This document shows positions 48,508 to 56,692 of a DNA stretch of 64,000 nt, one piece after another. Position 1 is the stretch's first letter. The number at the start of each line of letters is the position of its first letter. The stretch is from Sphingomonas sp. GC_Shp_5 (GTDB taxonomy: Bacteria; Pseudomonadota; Alphaproteobacteria; Sphingomonadales; Sphingomonadaceae). The notes beneath the pieces are model-generated. The model was not told where the DNA came from. It did not search any database and worked only from the letters and a program-made list of their open reading frames with translations. Both the position numbers and the translations under genes were made by a program. The stretch spans positions 39,374 to 103,373 of the forward strand of contig NZ_JALNUP010000014.1 of assembly GCF_026540855.1 (NCBI RefSeq), read 5' to 3'.

Positions 48508-49383
48508 CTACGGCGCGCCCACCGCGCTCTGCGTGTCGAGACTAGCGAAACCCTCGTCGAGCATCTGCGCCACCCGTTGGTCGCGCGCGGCGACGCTCTT
48601 TTCGCCGAGCACCACCGCGATCAGCCGGCGGCGGCCGCGCTTGGCGGAGGCGGCGAGGTTGAAGCCGGCCTCGACGGTATAGCCGGTCTTGATCCCGTCC
48701 AGCCCGTCGAACTTGCCGAGCAGGTGGTTGTGGTTCTGCAGGCGGCGGGGCCCCCAGTCGAAGGTCCGGGTGCTGAAATAGGCATAGCGCCGCGGATGCT
48801 GGTTGAGCAGCGCCATCGCCAGCTTGGCCATTTCGGTGGCGGTGGTAACGTTGGCGCCGGGCAGGCCGGTGACGTTGGTGAAGGCGGTTTCGTGCATGCC
48901 GAGCTTGTGCGCCTTGGCGGTCATCTGCGCCGCAAACGCGGCTTCGCTGCCGCCAAGCTTCTCGGCGAGCGCGACCGCGACGTCATTGGCCGAATTCACC
49001 GCAATGGCGCGGATCGCCTGATCGACGGTGATCGAGCTGCCGGGGCGCAAGCCGAGCTTGGATGGCTGCTGGCTCGCCGCCCTGCGCGAGATCGGCACGC
49101 GATCGCCGAGCGACAGCTTGCCGCTGTCAAGCGCGTCGAATGCGAGGAACAGCGTCATCATCTTGGTCAGCGACGCCGGCCGGCGGACGAGGTTGGCGCC
49201 CTGGGCATAAAGCACGTTGCCGTCACGGGCATCGACCAGGATCGCCGACACCGGCTGTACCGCGCGTGCTGTCGCCGGCGGGCTGAGCGCCGGCGCGGTG
49301 CGTGCTGCGGCGGCGGTGCCGAGCAGCAGCGCGGCCCCGGCTAGCACCACCGCCGGCCCTCGTCGCATGATCTGCCGGGTCAC
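48508..49383 (-). CDS. D-alanyl-D-alanine carboxypeptidase (penicillin-binding protein)
   Basis: A 291-residue periplasmic S11 peptidase that trims the terminal D-Ala of peptidoglycan stem peptides. Motifs: SxxK as SLTK (71-74), SxN as SAN (130-132) and KTG at 231-233. A signal peptide (about residues 6-27) exports it. The GTG at 49383 overlaps the lipoprotein stop (GTGA), and an ATG five codons later (49368) is also possible. It forms a unit with an L,D-transpeptidase, which suggests joint control of 4-3 and 3-3 cross-links. Confidence 0.92.
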   Translation of the reverse strand: MTRQIMRRGPAVVLAGAALLLGTAAAARTAPALSPPATARAVQPVSAILVDARDGNVLYAQGANLVRRPASLTKMMTLFLAFDALDSGKLSLGDRVPISRRAASQQPSKLGLRPGSSITVDQAIRAIAVNSANDVAVALAEKLGGSEAAFAAQMTAKAHKLGMHETAFTNVTGLPGANVTTATEMAKLAMALLNQHPRRYAYFSTRTFDWGPRRLQNHNHLLGKFDGLDGIKTGYTVEAGFNLAASAKRGRRRLIAVVLGEKSVAARDQRVAQMLDEGFASLDTQSAVGAP

Positions 49384-49712
49384 TGCGGTTCGGTGTTGTT
49401 CGCGGGCTGCTCGTCGCGCGGCATGTGCGCGGTCATGCCGGTGGCATCGGCATCGTCCTGCACCTGGACGTCGGGCGCGATCTCGGCCTCGGGCGGCGGG
49501 GTGGCGACGCTGGCGTTGGTCTCCACCGCCGGCTCGGGCGGCAGCTCGGGCGCCGGCGTCGGCGCTGCCTCCTCGGGCACGCCGGGGTCGTTGACGGCAT
49601 TCTCCATCACCGGGGCGTCGTCGTGCGGCGCCTTCGAACAACCGGCAAGCGCCGCGGCGGTGAGCAGGGCGGTGGCCAGGCCGAGCCGGGTCTTGGTAGT
49701 CCTGATCGTCAT
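49380..49712 (-). CDS. Small Pro/Glu-rich lipoprotein
   Basis: A 110-residue protein whose start (ATG at 49712, with an AAGGGA site at good distance) gives a signal with lipobox LAGC (residues 21-24 or so). The mature part is almost entirely Pro, Ala, Glu, Asp and Asn (PTPAPELPPEPAVE), so it is probably disordered and acidic. No family was recognised. Its location between the L,D-transpeptidase and the D,D-carboxypeptidase suggests a wall-associated tether or spacer, which is inference only. Confidence 0.7.
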   Translation of the reverse strand: MTIRTTKTRLGLATALLTAAALAGCSKAPHDDAPVMENAVNDPGVPEEAAPTPAPELPPEPAVETNASVATPPPEAEIAPDVQVQDDADATGMTAHMPRDEQPANNTEPQ

Positions 49713-49723
49713 CATCTGTCCCT

Positions 49724-51217
49724 TCACCGTGCCGCGAGCGCCTGGCGCGCCGACCGCGCCTCGATCTTCGCGGCGAGCGTGCCGTCCCAGCCATAGGGAT
49801 CGTCACGGAAATTCATCTGGCCGTTGCCGCTGGCAAAAGCCGTCCAGTAGAGCAGGTACACCGCGACCGGCTTGGCGAGCCGCGCCCGGACGGTGTCGCC
49901 CTTGTCGACCGCCGCCCTCACCGCCTCGGGTGTCCAGGTCGCGTCGCCCTTGAGCAGCAGGTTCGCGAGCTCCTCGGGCTTCTCCAGGCGCACGCAGCCG
50001 TGGCTGGCGAGGCGGCTGAAGCTGGCGAACTTGGCGCGCGACGGCGTGTCGTGGAGATAGACCGAATAGGGATTGGCGAAATCGAACTTGAAGCGGCCGA
50101 GCGCGCTTTGGTCGCCGGCCTGCTGCTGCAGCCGCGTGCCATCGATCACCTTGAAGCCGTTGCGGCGGAAGTAGCCGGGATTGGCCTTCTCCTTGGGCCA
50201 CAGCTCCTTGGTGGCGATCCCGGTCGGGACGTTCCACGGCGGGTTGATGACGACGCTGTGGATTGCCGAGGACAGCATCGGCGTCTCGTCACCGGGGCGG
50301 CCGGTGACGGCGCGCATCGAGGTGACCGGCTTGTCGCCGTCGAACACGGTGAGCACCGCGGCGGCGATGTTCACCTGGATACGGTCGCGCGGCAGATCCT
50401 GCGGCAGCCAGCGCCAGCGCTCCATGTTTGCCATGATCTGGTGGACGCGCTGCGCGGCGGGAACGTTGAGCGCGGCAAGCGTCTGGCCGGCGACGATGCC
50501 GCTCGGGTTGAGGCCGTAGCGGCGCTGCGCGCGGCGCACCGCCTCGACCAGCTCGAGATCGAACGTGTCGCCGCTCGCCGCCACCGACTTGTCCTCGATC
50601 GCGAGGCGCTTGCGCAACGCCGCAACGCGCGGACCGGTGGCGTTGATCGTCATGTCGGGGCCGGCGGCGAGCGTCGCCCACCCGCCGTCGGCGGCGATCT
50701 GGCGATAACGATCGAGCCCGGTCTTGAGGCTGTCATAGCCGGTATAGGGCGGCGGCAGCGCGGCGAACCAGGCCGCCAGCCGGTCGCGGCGTACCGCGTC
50801 GGTAAAGCCGGGCAGCGGATCGAAGGCGGGCGGGCGCAGGCCCCAGTCGCGCTGGAAATCGGCCTCGGCGAGGCGACCGGCGTGCACCGCGCGGGCGTGA
50901 TCGAGCGCCTCGCGCACCAGCCTGTCGCTGTCGCCGGCGCCGACCGGCAGCGACGCCGAAGTGCTCAGCCCCTGCGCCAGGCGATCGGCATCGAGCAGCT
51001 TGGCGAGCTGCTTGGCCTGCGCGTCGCTCAACGTCGGCAACGGCGCGGCGGGCATCGGCGCGGGCAGCAGCGAGACCGGCGGCGGCGGGGTCTGGCCTTG
51101 GTCCACGGGCAACGGGTTGGTCTGGGCGACCACCGCCGAAAACGGCAGCGAGGCCAGCAGGGCGGTGGCCGCGACGGTGCGGATCAAGCGGGAAGTCGTC
51201 GTGGAGATGCTGTGCAT
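49724..51217 (-). CDS. L,D-transpeptidase (YcbB/LdtD type)
   Basis: A 497-residue periplasmic enzyme. It has a signal peptide (about residues 1-31), a Pro-rich stretch, a peptidoglycan-binding-like helical region with RVAALRKRLAIED, and the YkuD catalytic domain with HDTPSRAKF and SRLASHGCVRL, whose Cys408 is the nucleophile. The large size and the inserted lid match the YcbB family, which makes 3-3 cross-links and gives beta-lactam tolerance. It heads the ldt-lipoprotein-dac unit. Confidence 0.93.
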   Translation of the reverse strand: MHSISTTTSRLIRTVAATALLASLPFSAVVAQTNPLPVDQGQTPPPPVSLLPAPMPAAPLPTLSDAQAKQLAKLLDADRLAQGLSTSASLPVGAGDSDRLVREALDHARAVHAGRLAEADFQRDWGLRPPAFDPLPGFTDAVRRDRLAAWFAALPPPYTGYDSLKTGLDRYRQIAADGGWATLAAGPDMTINATGPRVAALRKRLAIEDKSVAASGDTFDLELVEAVRRAQRRYGLNPSGIVAGQTLAALNVPAAQRVHQIMANMERWRWLPQDLPRDRIQVNIAAAVLTVFDGDKPVTSMRAVTGRPGDETPMLSSAIHSVVINPPWNVPTGIATKELWPKEKANPGYFRRNGFKVIDGTRLQQQAGDQSALGRFKFDFANPYSVYLHDTPSRAKFASFSRLASHGCVRLEKPEELANLLLKGDATWTPEAVRAAVDKGDTVRARLAKPVAVYLLYWTAFASGNGQMNFRDDPYGWDGTLAAKIEARSARQALAAR

Positions 51218-51327
51218 ATCGGCCCTTGTAGGATCGCGCAGACCCTCGCACGATCAACCTCGCTCTACGCTGAACGACAGCGGAAAACGACAGGGAAGAT
51301 GCTCGATATTTTGGCCCGTCGACGCTG

Positions 51328-52314
51328 CTACAGCATCGCTGCCAGTGCCGGGCTCAGCCATTCGCGGCCCGATCGTGAGACGATCCGTGCGGCCAGCTGC
51401 TCGCGCGTCGCCAGCGCCAGCGCCGCCTCCGGTTCGATCACGGTGAGCGCGCTCGCCCAGGCATCGGCGATCATCGCGGAGGCGTGGAGCACGCTCACCG
51501 CCGCGGTGTCATGACCGATTGGTCGGCCGGTGCGCGGGTCGAGCGTGTGGGCGCCGCGGACATAATCGCCCGAGGTCGCGACCGCGAGTTGATGAAGCGC
51601 GACCCGCAACGGTGCCAGGGCGACGCCGGGCGGTGCCTCGAGCTCGACCCACCAGGGATCGCCATCGGGGCGGATGCCGCGCCCGACGCATTCGCCGCCC
51701 ACTTCCACCAGCGCATGGCCATGTTCCGCTGCCGCTATCACCGCCGCGACGACGTCGGCGGCATGGCCCTTGGCGATGCCGGACAGGTCGAGCCACACGC
51801 CCCCGGGCTGGTGCAGGCGCCGCGCGGCGGGATCGAACGTGAGCCGCTGCCATCCCGACTCTGCCTGCGCGGCGGCGATCGCGTCGGCCGCCGGCGGCTG
51901 GGCAACGGTGCGCGGGCCGAGGCCCCAGCAATCGGTCAGCCGCCCCAGCGCAGGGTCGAACGCGCCGCCCGAGCGCGCCGCGATGTCGAGGGCCGCGGCC
52001 ATGACATGGGCGAAATCGGGTGGGAGCACGGTCGCGCTGCCGGCGGGCGCCTGGTTGAACCGGCCCAGCGTCGACGTGGCCAGCCAGTGGCTCATTTCCG
52101 CGACCAGCCCGTCGAGCCGCTGCTGGATCGCCGTGTGCAGCGGCTCGACCGCGGCGCCCGGGCGCACGGCGACGAGCACCCGCCAGCCGGTGCCCATCGT
52201 CTCGCCGCCGAGCCGCGCGATCGTTGCCCCGGGATCGATCCCCGCCAAGGCATGGGGATCGATCGCCGGCGGCACGGCGAGGCGCGGAGTGGCGGCGTGC
52301 GCCGCCCCGATCAC
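51328..52314 (-). CDS. apbE: FAD:protein FMN transferase (ApbE family)
   Basis: A 328-residue ApbE enzyme, which moves FMN from FAD to a Ser/Thr of a target protein by a phosphoester bond. TMGTGWRVLVA is the N-terminal substrate loop, LDLSGIAKGHAADVV and EVGGECVGRG are the FAD/Mg-binding segments, and TLDPRTGRP lies near the C-terminus. The GTG start at 52314 overlaps the DUF4198 stop (GTGA). The short N-terminus has only a weak export signal. The likely client is the DUF2271 protein two genes upstream. Confidence 0.93.
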   Translation of the reverse strand: MIGAAHAATPRLAVPPAIDPHALAGIDPGATIARLGGETMGTGWRVLVAVRPGAAVEPLHTAIQQRLDGLVAEMSHWLATSTLGRFNQAPAGSATVLPPDFAHVMAAALDIAARSGGAFDPALGRLTDCWGLGPRTVAQPPAADAIAAAQAESGWQRLTFDPAARRLHQPGGVWLDLSGIAKGHAADVVAAVIAAAEHGHALVEVGGECVGRGIRPDGDPWWVELEAPPGVALAPLRVALHQLAVATSGDYVRGAHTLDPRTGRPIGHDTAAVSVLHASAMIADAWASALTVIEPEAALALATREQLAARIVSRSGREWLSPALAAML

Positions 52315-53264
52315 GGCGCGAGCACCTCCAGCGTGCTGGTGTAGCTCATCCGCCGCTGCGTCGCGCGTGGGCTGCTCGGATGGTTGTCGCTCGCAGTGAC
52401 GTTGAGCCAGTACATGCCGGCGAACGGCCAGCGGATGGTGAGCACGCCATCGGCGCCGGTGGTGAGGTCCTGCGCGCCCTCGCTGTCGCGGTAGCGCTTG
52501 CCGCCCGGCACCACGGTTACCTTGAGCGCGCCGGCGGGCTTGCCGTCGATCAGGAAGCGGAACCGGGCGGGCTCGTTGGAGACCAGTTCGTCCGGGTGCG
52601 TCACCGGCACCATCTCCAGCCCCTTGTTGCTGGGCTTGAACACGGCCTGCGTGGGCGCACCGGCGGTGACGAAGATCGCGTTGCGGCTGATCGTCTCGGT
52701 GAGCTTGAGATCGGTCGCACCGGCCGGGATCTCGGCCAGCGTGGCGACGCTGTGCGCCGGCGGGATGCGGCCGCCCGGGCCGCCGGGCCCCTCTGCGCCG
52801 CCAGCAGCTTGCGCACGCGGCGGCATCGCCGCGCCTGCCGGCCGCTCGCGGCCTGCACCGGCGCCGGCACCCGCGCTGGCACCCGGCGGTGGCCCGCGAC
52901 GGCGGCCGACTGCCCAGTCCTCGCCATTGACCTTGAAGGTGCCGCCGACGTTGACGTCCTCGGTGCCGATCTTCCAGGTGCCGGGCTTGTCGAGATGGAC
53001 GTCGAATGTGGAGCGATAGCGTCCCTTGGCGGCATTCTCGATCTGGCCCGTCGAGCCATCGGGCGCCCAGACCTTGATGCCGTCGGTGCTCATCGGGAAA
53101 TGGTCGGGGTAGAACAGGTCATTGGAGACGGCGGCGTCCACCGTCACCCAATCATCGGTGCCCGAGAAGGTGGTGGCGGACGGCACCAGCCAGGGGCGGT
53201 GCGCCGCGGCGGGGCCGGCGACCGCGATCAGCGCGGCGGCACGGAGCAATCGTTGCTTCAACAT
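52311..53264 (-). CDS. DUF4198 domain periplasmic protein
   Basis: A 317-residue exported protein. The signal peptide ends near AGPAAA/HRPWLVP, so the mature protein begins with a His-Arg-Pro that could help to bind a metal. The domain has VNVGGTFKVNG, a Gly/Pro/Ala-rich insertion at about residues 122-170, and FAGMYWLNVTASD, which fits DUF4198, a family often linked to metal uptake. It stands between the DUF2271 gene (11 bases away) and apbE (overlap). The biochemical function is not known. Confidence 0.85.
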   Translation of the reverse strand: MLKQRLLRAAALIAVAGPAAAHRPWLVPSATTFSGTDDWVTVDAAVSNDLFYPDHFPMSTDGIKVWAPDGSTGQIENAAKGRYRSTFDVHLDKPGTWKIGTEDVNVGGTFKVNGEDWAVGRRRGPPPGASAGAGAGAGRERPAGAAMPPRAQAAGGAEGPGGPGGRIPPAHSVATLAEIPAGATDLKLTETISRNAIFVTAGAPTQAVFKPSNKGLEMVPVTHPDELVSNEPARFRFLIDGKPAGALKVTVVPGGKRYRDSEGAQDLTTGADGVLTIRWPFAGMYWLNVTASDNHPSSPRATQRRMSYTSTLEVLAP

Positions 53265-53275
53265 GGTGATGCCTT

Positions 53276-53746
53276 TCAACGGAGAGAGATCGCGCCGAGC
53301 TCGGTGGTGCCGGCGGCGCTCGCAGGAGCCCTGGTGGGGATGGAGATCGGTACCGACACCAATTCGCGCCCGCCGGTCTCGCGCGCCGCCTCGACGTGGA
53401 GGACATATTGGCCGGCGGGCAGGTTGGCGGGGAGCGGCACGGTATAGGTGCCGGGCGCGCGGGTTGCGCCGCTGACGCCGTCGGCGGGAAGGGCGAGGCT
53501 GCGCCCGCCCTTGCGCCACCAGCTGCGCAGATCGGCGAGCCATTTGGTGCCGGGCTCGTTGCCGCGCTTCTTGACGTCATACCAGACGAACAGCGTCTTC
53601 GCCGCGCCGCCGGCGGCGGGCTCCAGCCAGCCGGCCACGTAGGGGCGGTGATATTCCGCCACGGCCACGCGCGGGATGGTGACGCTGACCGTGCCCGCAG
53701 TAGCGGGCGCCGCGATCAGGCCGGTGAGGAGCAGGGATTTGTGCAT
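53276..53746 (-). CDS. DUF2271 protein with a predicted FMN attachment site
   Basis: A 156-residue exported protein with a short signal peptide (about residues 1-17). The domain contains YVAGWLEP, TLFVWYDVKKRGNEPGTKWL and DLRSWWRKG, typical of DUF2271. Residues 89-95 read DGVSGAT, which matches the ApbE flavinylation consensus (D-G-x-S/T-G-A-T) with Ser92 as acceptor. An apbE gene lies in the same operon, so the protein is probably a covalent FMN carrier in the periplasm, reduced through the PepSY membrane protein. This is inferred from the motif and context. Confidence 0.85.
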   Translation of the reverse strand: MHKSLLLTGLIAAPATAGTVSVTIPRVAVAEYHRPYVAGWLEPAAGGAAKTLFVWYDVKKRGNEPGTKWLADLRSWWRKGGRSLALPADGVSGATRAPGTYTVPLPANLPAGQYVLHVEAARETGGRELVSVPISIPTRAPASAAGTTELGAISLR

Positions 53747-53774
53747 CGTGTCGGGCACCTTTCGTGGGTGGTCG

Positions 53775-54485
53775 TCAGTGGATCAGGAACAGCGCGATCA
53801 GCACCGGGATGGCGAGGCTGACCGCGACCAGCGGCCAGGTGGAGGGCCGATGGCGCGCGTGAAGCTGGAGCAGCAGGAAACCGGTGAGGGTGAAGACGAT
53901 GCAGGCGGCGGCAAAGGCATCGATGAACCAGAACCAGACCGTGCCGGCATTGCGGCCCTTGTGGAGGTCGTTGAGGTAGGACACCCAGCCACGATCGGTG
54001 ATCTCGGCGGATACCGCGCCGGTGGTGCGATCGATGCTCACCCAGGCGTCGCGACCGGGGCCGGGCAGGGCAACATAGGCATCGTCGGACCATTCGGCGG
54101 GCTTGCCCGCGGGATCGAGGCTGACCGCCATGGCAAGATGCGCCGACACCGCGGCTGGCAGTGGCGCGTCGGCGGCAGGAGGCGTCTTCTTGAGCAGGGC
54201 GAGCAGCGGCGCCGGCAGCGTCGCTGCCCGCGTGGTCACGCGGGGCGTGGCGCCGATGCTGCCGGCGTGGTTGAGCGTGAGGCCGGTGACCGCGAACAGC
54301 AGCATGCCCGCGAGCGACAGCGCCGCGCTGATCCAGTGCCAGGTGTGGAGCTGCTTCAGCCACCAGGAGCGGAACTTGCGTTTGCGCTTGGCCGCCGCGG
54401 CTGTCGCCGGTGTGTCGACACCAGCCGCCGGCCGGCGCGCCGGTGCCGCCGTTGCGGCTGCCGCGCCCGCCCGCGCCGCGTCCAT
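53775..54485 (-). CDS. PepSY-associated transmembrane protein
   Basis: A 236-residue membrane protein. After a basic N-terminus (KRKRKFRSWWLK), a helix starts at LHTWHWISAALSLAGMLLFA; two more helices lie at the C-terminus (WFWFIDAFAAACIVFTLTGFLLLQ and LVAVSLAIPVLIALFLIH in part). WLKQLHTWHW carries heme-ligand-like histidines of PepSY_TM electron carriers. It should pass electrons across the inner membrane. It is the first gene of the operon with DUF2271, DUF4198 and apbE. The ATG at 54485 is tentative. Confidence 0.82.
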   Translation of the reverse strand: MDAARAGAAAATAAPARRPAAGVDTPATAAAAKRKRKFRSWWLKQLHTWHWISAALSLAGMLLFAVTGLTLNHAGSIGATPRVTTRAATLPAPLLALLKKTPPAADAPLPAAVSAHLAMAVSLDPAGKPAEWSDDAYVALPGPGRDAWVSIDRTTGAVSAEITDRGWVSYLNDLHKGRNAGTVWFWFIDAFAAACIVFTLTGFLLLQLHARHRPSTWPLVAVSLAIPVLIALFLIH

Positions 54486-54562
54486 GCCCGTGCCGTCCAA
54501 CCCCGATGCCCCCTTGCGTCTTGCGGCATCATCCCCGCCGCGCCTGTGCCATGGCATATAAT

Positions 54563-54592
54563 GCAACTCAGTCGCAAGAGGCTGTGAGTTGC
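54563..54592. promoter_or_regulatory. Inverted repeat in a divergent promoter region
   Basis: GCAACTCA (54563-54570) and TGAGTTGC (54585-54592) are perfect 8-base reverse complements 14 bases apart, in the 233-base gap between the divergent PepSY gene and the DUF885 peptidase gene. It could be an operator, perhaps for iron-responsive control of the flavin operon, but no Fur-box identity is claimed. ATATAATG just before the left arm (about 54556-54563) resembles a -10 element. Confidence 0.4.
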
Positions 54593-54718
54593 GGCACGGC
54601 GACAGGAGGCATGTCATTGCGCTGGACAGCGTCACGCGGTCTTGATTGCCTGCAACACAACCGCCCGATAGCATCGGCCGTTCGACTGCTCCCGCCACAA
54701 GGATCTGCTCCCGTGATC

Positions 54719-56551
54719 ATGCGCCGCTCGCTTACCCTGTTGCTCGTCGGATCGATGGCGACTCCGATCGTGGCGGCCGTTCCGCAGGCATCCGCCCCGA
54801 CTGTTCGCCCGGCGTCGACGACGGCCGCCGAGGACGCTCGCCTGCTCACCTTCCTGGACGCCGCGTTCGACCAGCAGATCGCGCTGAGCCCCCAGAGCAT
54901 GACCAGCCTTGGCCTCAAAACCGATTACGACAAGCTCGACGATTACACCGACGCCGCCGCGGAGCGCCACCGGGCGCTTGAGGAGAAGCAGCTCGCCGAT
55001 CTGCGCAAGAATTTCACGCTGGCGCGGCTGAGCCCCGGTGCGCGGCTCAGCTACCGGCTGTTCGAAAGCCAGGTGGAGACGGACCGTCGCCAGTTTGCGT
55101 TCCGCAACTATGATATTCCGGTGTCGACCAACGGCAGCCCGGCGGGCGACATTCCGGTGTTCCTGATCAACCAGCACCGCATCGACAGCGTCGCCGATGC
55201 CGAGGCGTACATCGCCCGGCTGCGCGACAGCCGGCGGGTGATGACCGAGGTCGCGGCGCGGATGCGCGACCAGGCGGCGCATGGCATCGTGCCGCCCAAG
55301 ATGGTGTTCGCACCGGCGCGGGCGGACGCCCACAAGGTGATCACCGGCGCGCCGTTTGACAATGGCCCGGACAGCTCGCTGCTCGCCGACGTCAAGAAGA
55401 AGGTCGGCGCGCTCAAGGTGCCCGACGCGACCAAGCAGCGGCTGATCGCCGAGGCCAGCGCGGCCCTGACCGGGCCGTTCCGCGCCGGCTTCGACACGCT
55501 GTTCGCCGCGCTCGACGAGATCGAGCCCAAGGCGAAGGGCAATGACGGCGCCTGGAGCCTGCCCAATGGTGACGCTTATTATGCGGCGCGGCTCAACTAT
55601 TACACCACCACCGCGCTGACCGCCGACCAGATCCACCAGATCGGCCTCGACCGGGTCAAGGCGATCACCGCCGAGATGGAGGCGGTGAAGCAGCGGATCG
55701 GCTTCAAGGGCACGCTCGGCGAATTCTTCACCGCGCTGCGCACGGATCCCAAGTTCAAATACCCCAACACCGATGCCGGTCGGCAGCAATATCTCGCCGA
55801 CGCGCGCGCCTCGATCGCCGAGATCATGGCCGCGGCGCCGCGCTTCTTCAGCCGCCTGCCCAAGGCGCCGCTCGAGGTGCGCGCGGTGGAGACCTGGCGG
55901 CAGGACACCGCCGCGGTCGCCTTCTACGACCAGCCCGCGCCGGACGGGTCGCGGCCGGGCATCTTCTACGTCAACCTTGCCGACATGAACCAGGTGCAGA
56001 AACCCCAGGTGGAGGGCATCGCCCATCACGAGGGCGCGCCCGGCCACCACTTCCAGATCGCCCGCGCGCAGGAGCTGACCGGCGTGCCCAAGTTCCGCCG
56101 GTTCGGTTATTATGGCGCATATACCGAGGGCTGGGGGCTCTATTCGGAGCGGCTCGCCAAGGAGATGGGCGCCTATAAGGACCCCTATTCGGAATTCGGC
56201 ATGCTCTCGCTGCAGATCTGGCGGGCGTGCCGGCTGGTGCTCGACACCGGCATCCACGCCAAGCATTGGTCACGCGAGCAGGCGATCGCCTATTTCACCG
56301 AGCACGCGCCCTTGTCGCAGCGCGACGTGGTCAAGGAAGTGGACCGCTACATCAACAACCCGGGCCAGGCGACCAGCTACATGGTCGGCCAGCTCAAGAT
56401 CACCCAGCTGCGCCACAAGGCCGAGGCCGCACTCGGCCCGCGCTTCGATATCCGCGCCTTCCACGAAGTCGTGATAGGCAGCGGCGCGCTGCCGCTCGAC
56501 GTGCTCGAGGAACAGGTCGACGGCTATATTGCGGCGAACAAGGCGGGATGA
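54719..56551 (+). CDS. DUF885 family metallopeptidase-like protein
   Basis: A 610-residue protein with a signal peptide (about residues 1-20), so it acts in the periplasm. The zinc motif HHEGAPGHH (436-444) with the glutamate later in YTEGWGLYSERLAKEMG is the M1/M32-like gluzincin signature of DUF885 proteins. NYYTTTALTADQIHQIGLDRV is also a DUF885 segment. These are thought to be carboxypeptidase-like; the substrate is unknown. The ATG at 54719 was preferred over earlier in-frame codons because of the signal peptide. Confidence 0.9.
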   Translation: MRRSLTLLLVGSMATPIVAAVPQASAPTVRPASTTAAEDARLLTFLDAAFDQQIALSPQSMTSLGLKTDYDKLDDYTDAAAERHRALEEKQLADLRKNFTLARLSPGARLSYRLFESQVETDRRQFAFRNYDIPVSTNGSPAGDIPVFLINQHRIDSVADAEAYIARLRDSRRVMTEVAARMRDQAAHGIVPPKMVFAPARADAHKVITGAPFDNGPDSSLLADVKKKVGALKVPDATKQRLIAEASAALTGPFRAGFDTLFAALDEIEPKAKGNDGAWSLPNGDAYYAARLNYYTTTALTADQIHQIGLDRVKAITAEMEAVKQRIGFKGTLGEFFTALRTDPKFKYPNTDAGRQQYLADARASIAEIMAAAPRFFSRLPKAPLEVRAVETWRQDTAAVAFYDQPAPDGSRPGIFYVNLADMNQVQKPQVEGIAHHEGAPGHHFQIARAQELTGVPKFRRFGYYGAYTEGWGLYSERLAKEMGAYKDPYSEFGMLSLQIWRACRLVLDTGIHAKHWSREQAIAYFTEHAPLSQRDVVKEVDRYINNPGQATSYMVGQLKITQLRHKAEAALGPRFDIRAFHEVVIGSGALPLDVLEEQVDGYIAANKAG

Positions 56552-56588
56552 ACCGGATTGGTTCGGGGCAGGATAACGTCCGCCTGCC

Positions 56589-56655
56589 CCGTTCGTGCTG
56601 AGCTTGTCGAAGCACAGTGAGACTCAGGGCCCTTCGACAAGCTCAGGGCGAGCGG
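56589..56655. repeat. Intergenic inverted repeat (GAGC[C/T]TGTCGAAG family, copy 3)
   Basis: Arms 56589-56612 (CCGTTCGTGCTGAGCTTGTCGAAG) and 56632-56655 are reverse complements with few mismatches. The same family occurs at 33964 and 34055. It fills the gap between the convergent DUF885 and dioxygenase genes. Confidence 0.85.
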
Positions 56656-56692
56656 TGGGGGCACTTGCCCGCATCCCGGGCGGCGCGCGCGT

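Noticed and set aside
51218..51327. A promoter for the L,D-transpeptidase gene.
   Set aside because: TTGATC-like and TACAAG-like hexamers exist on the minus strand, but the match is too weak to list.
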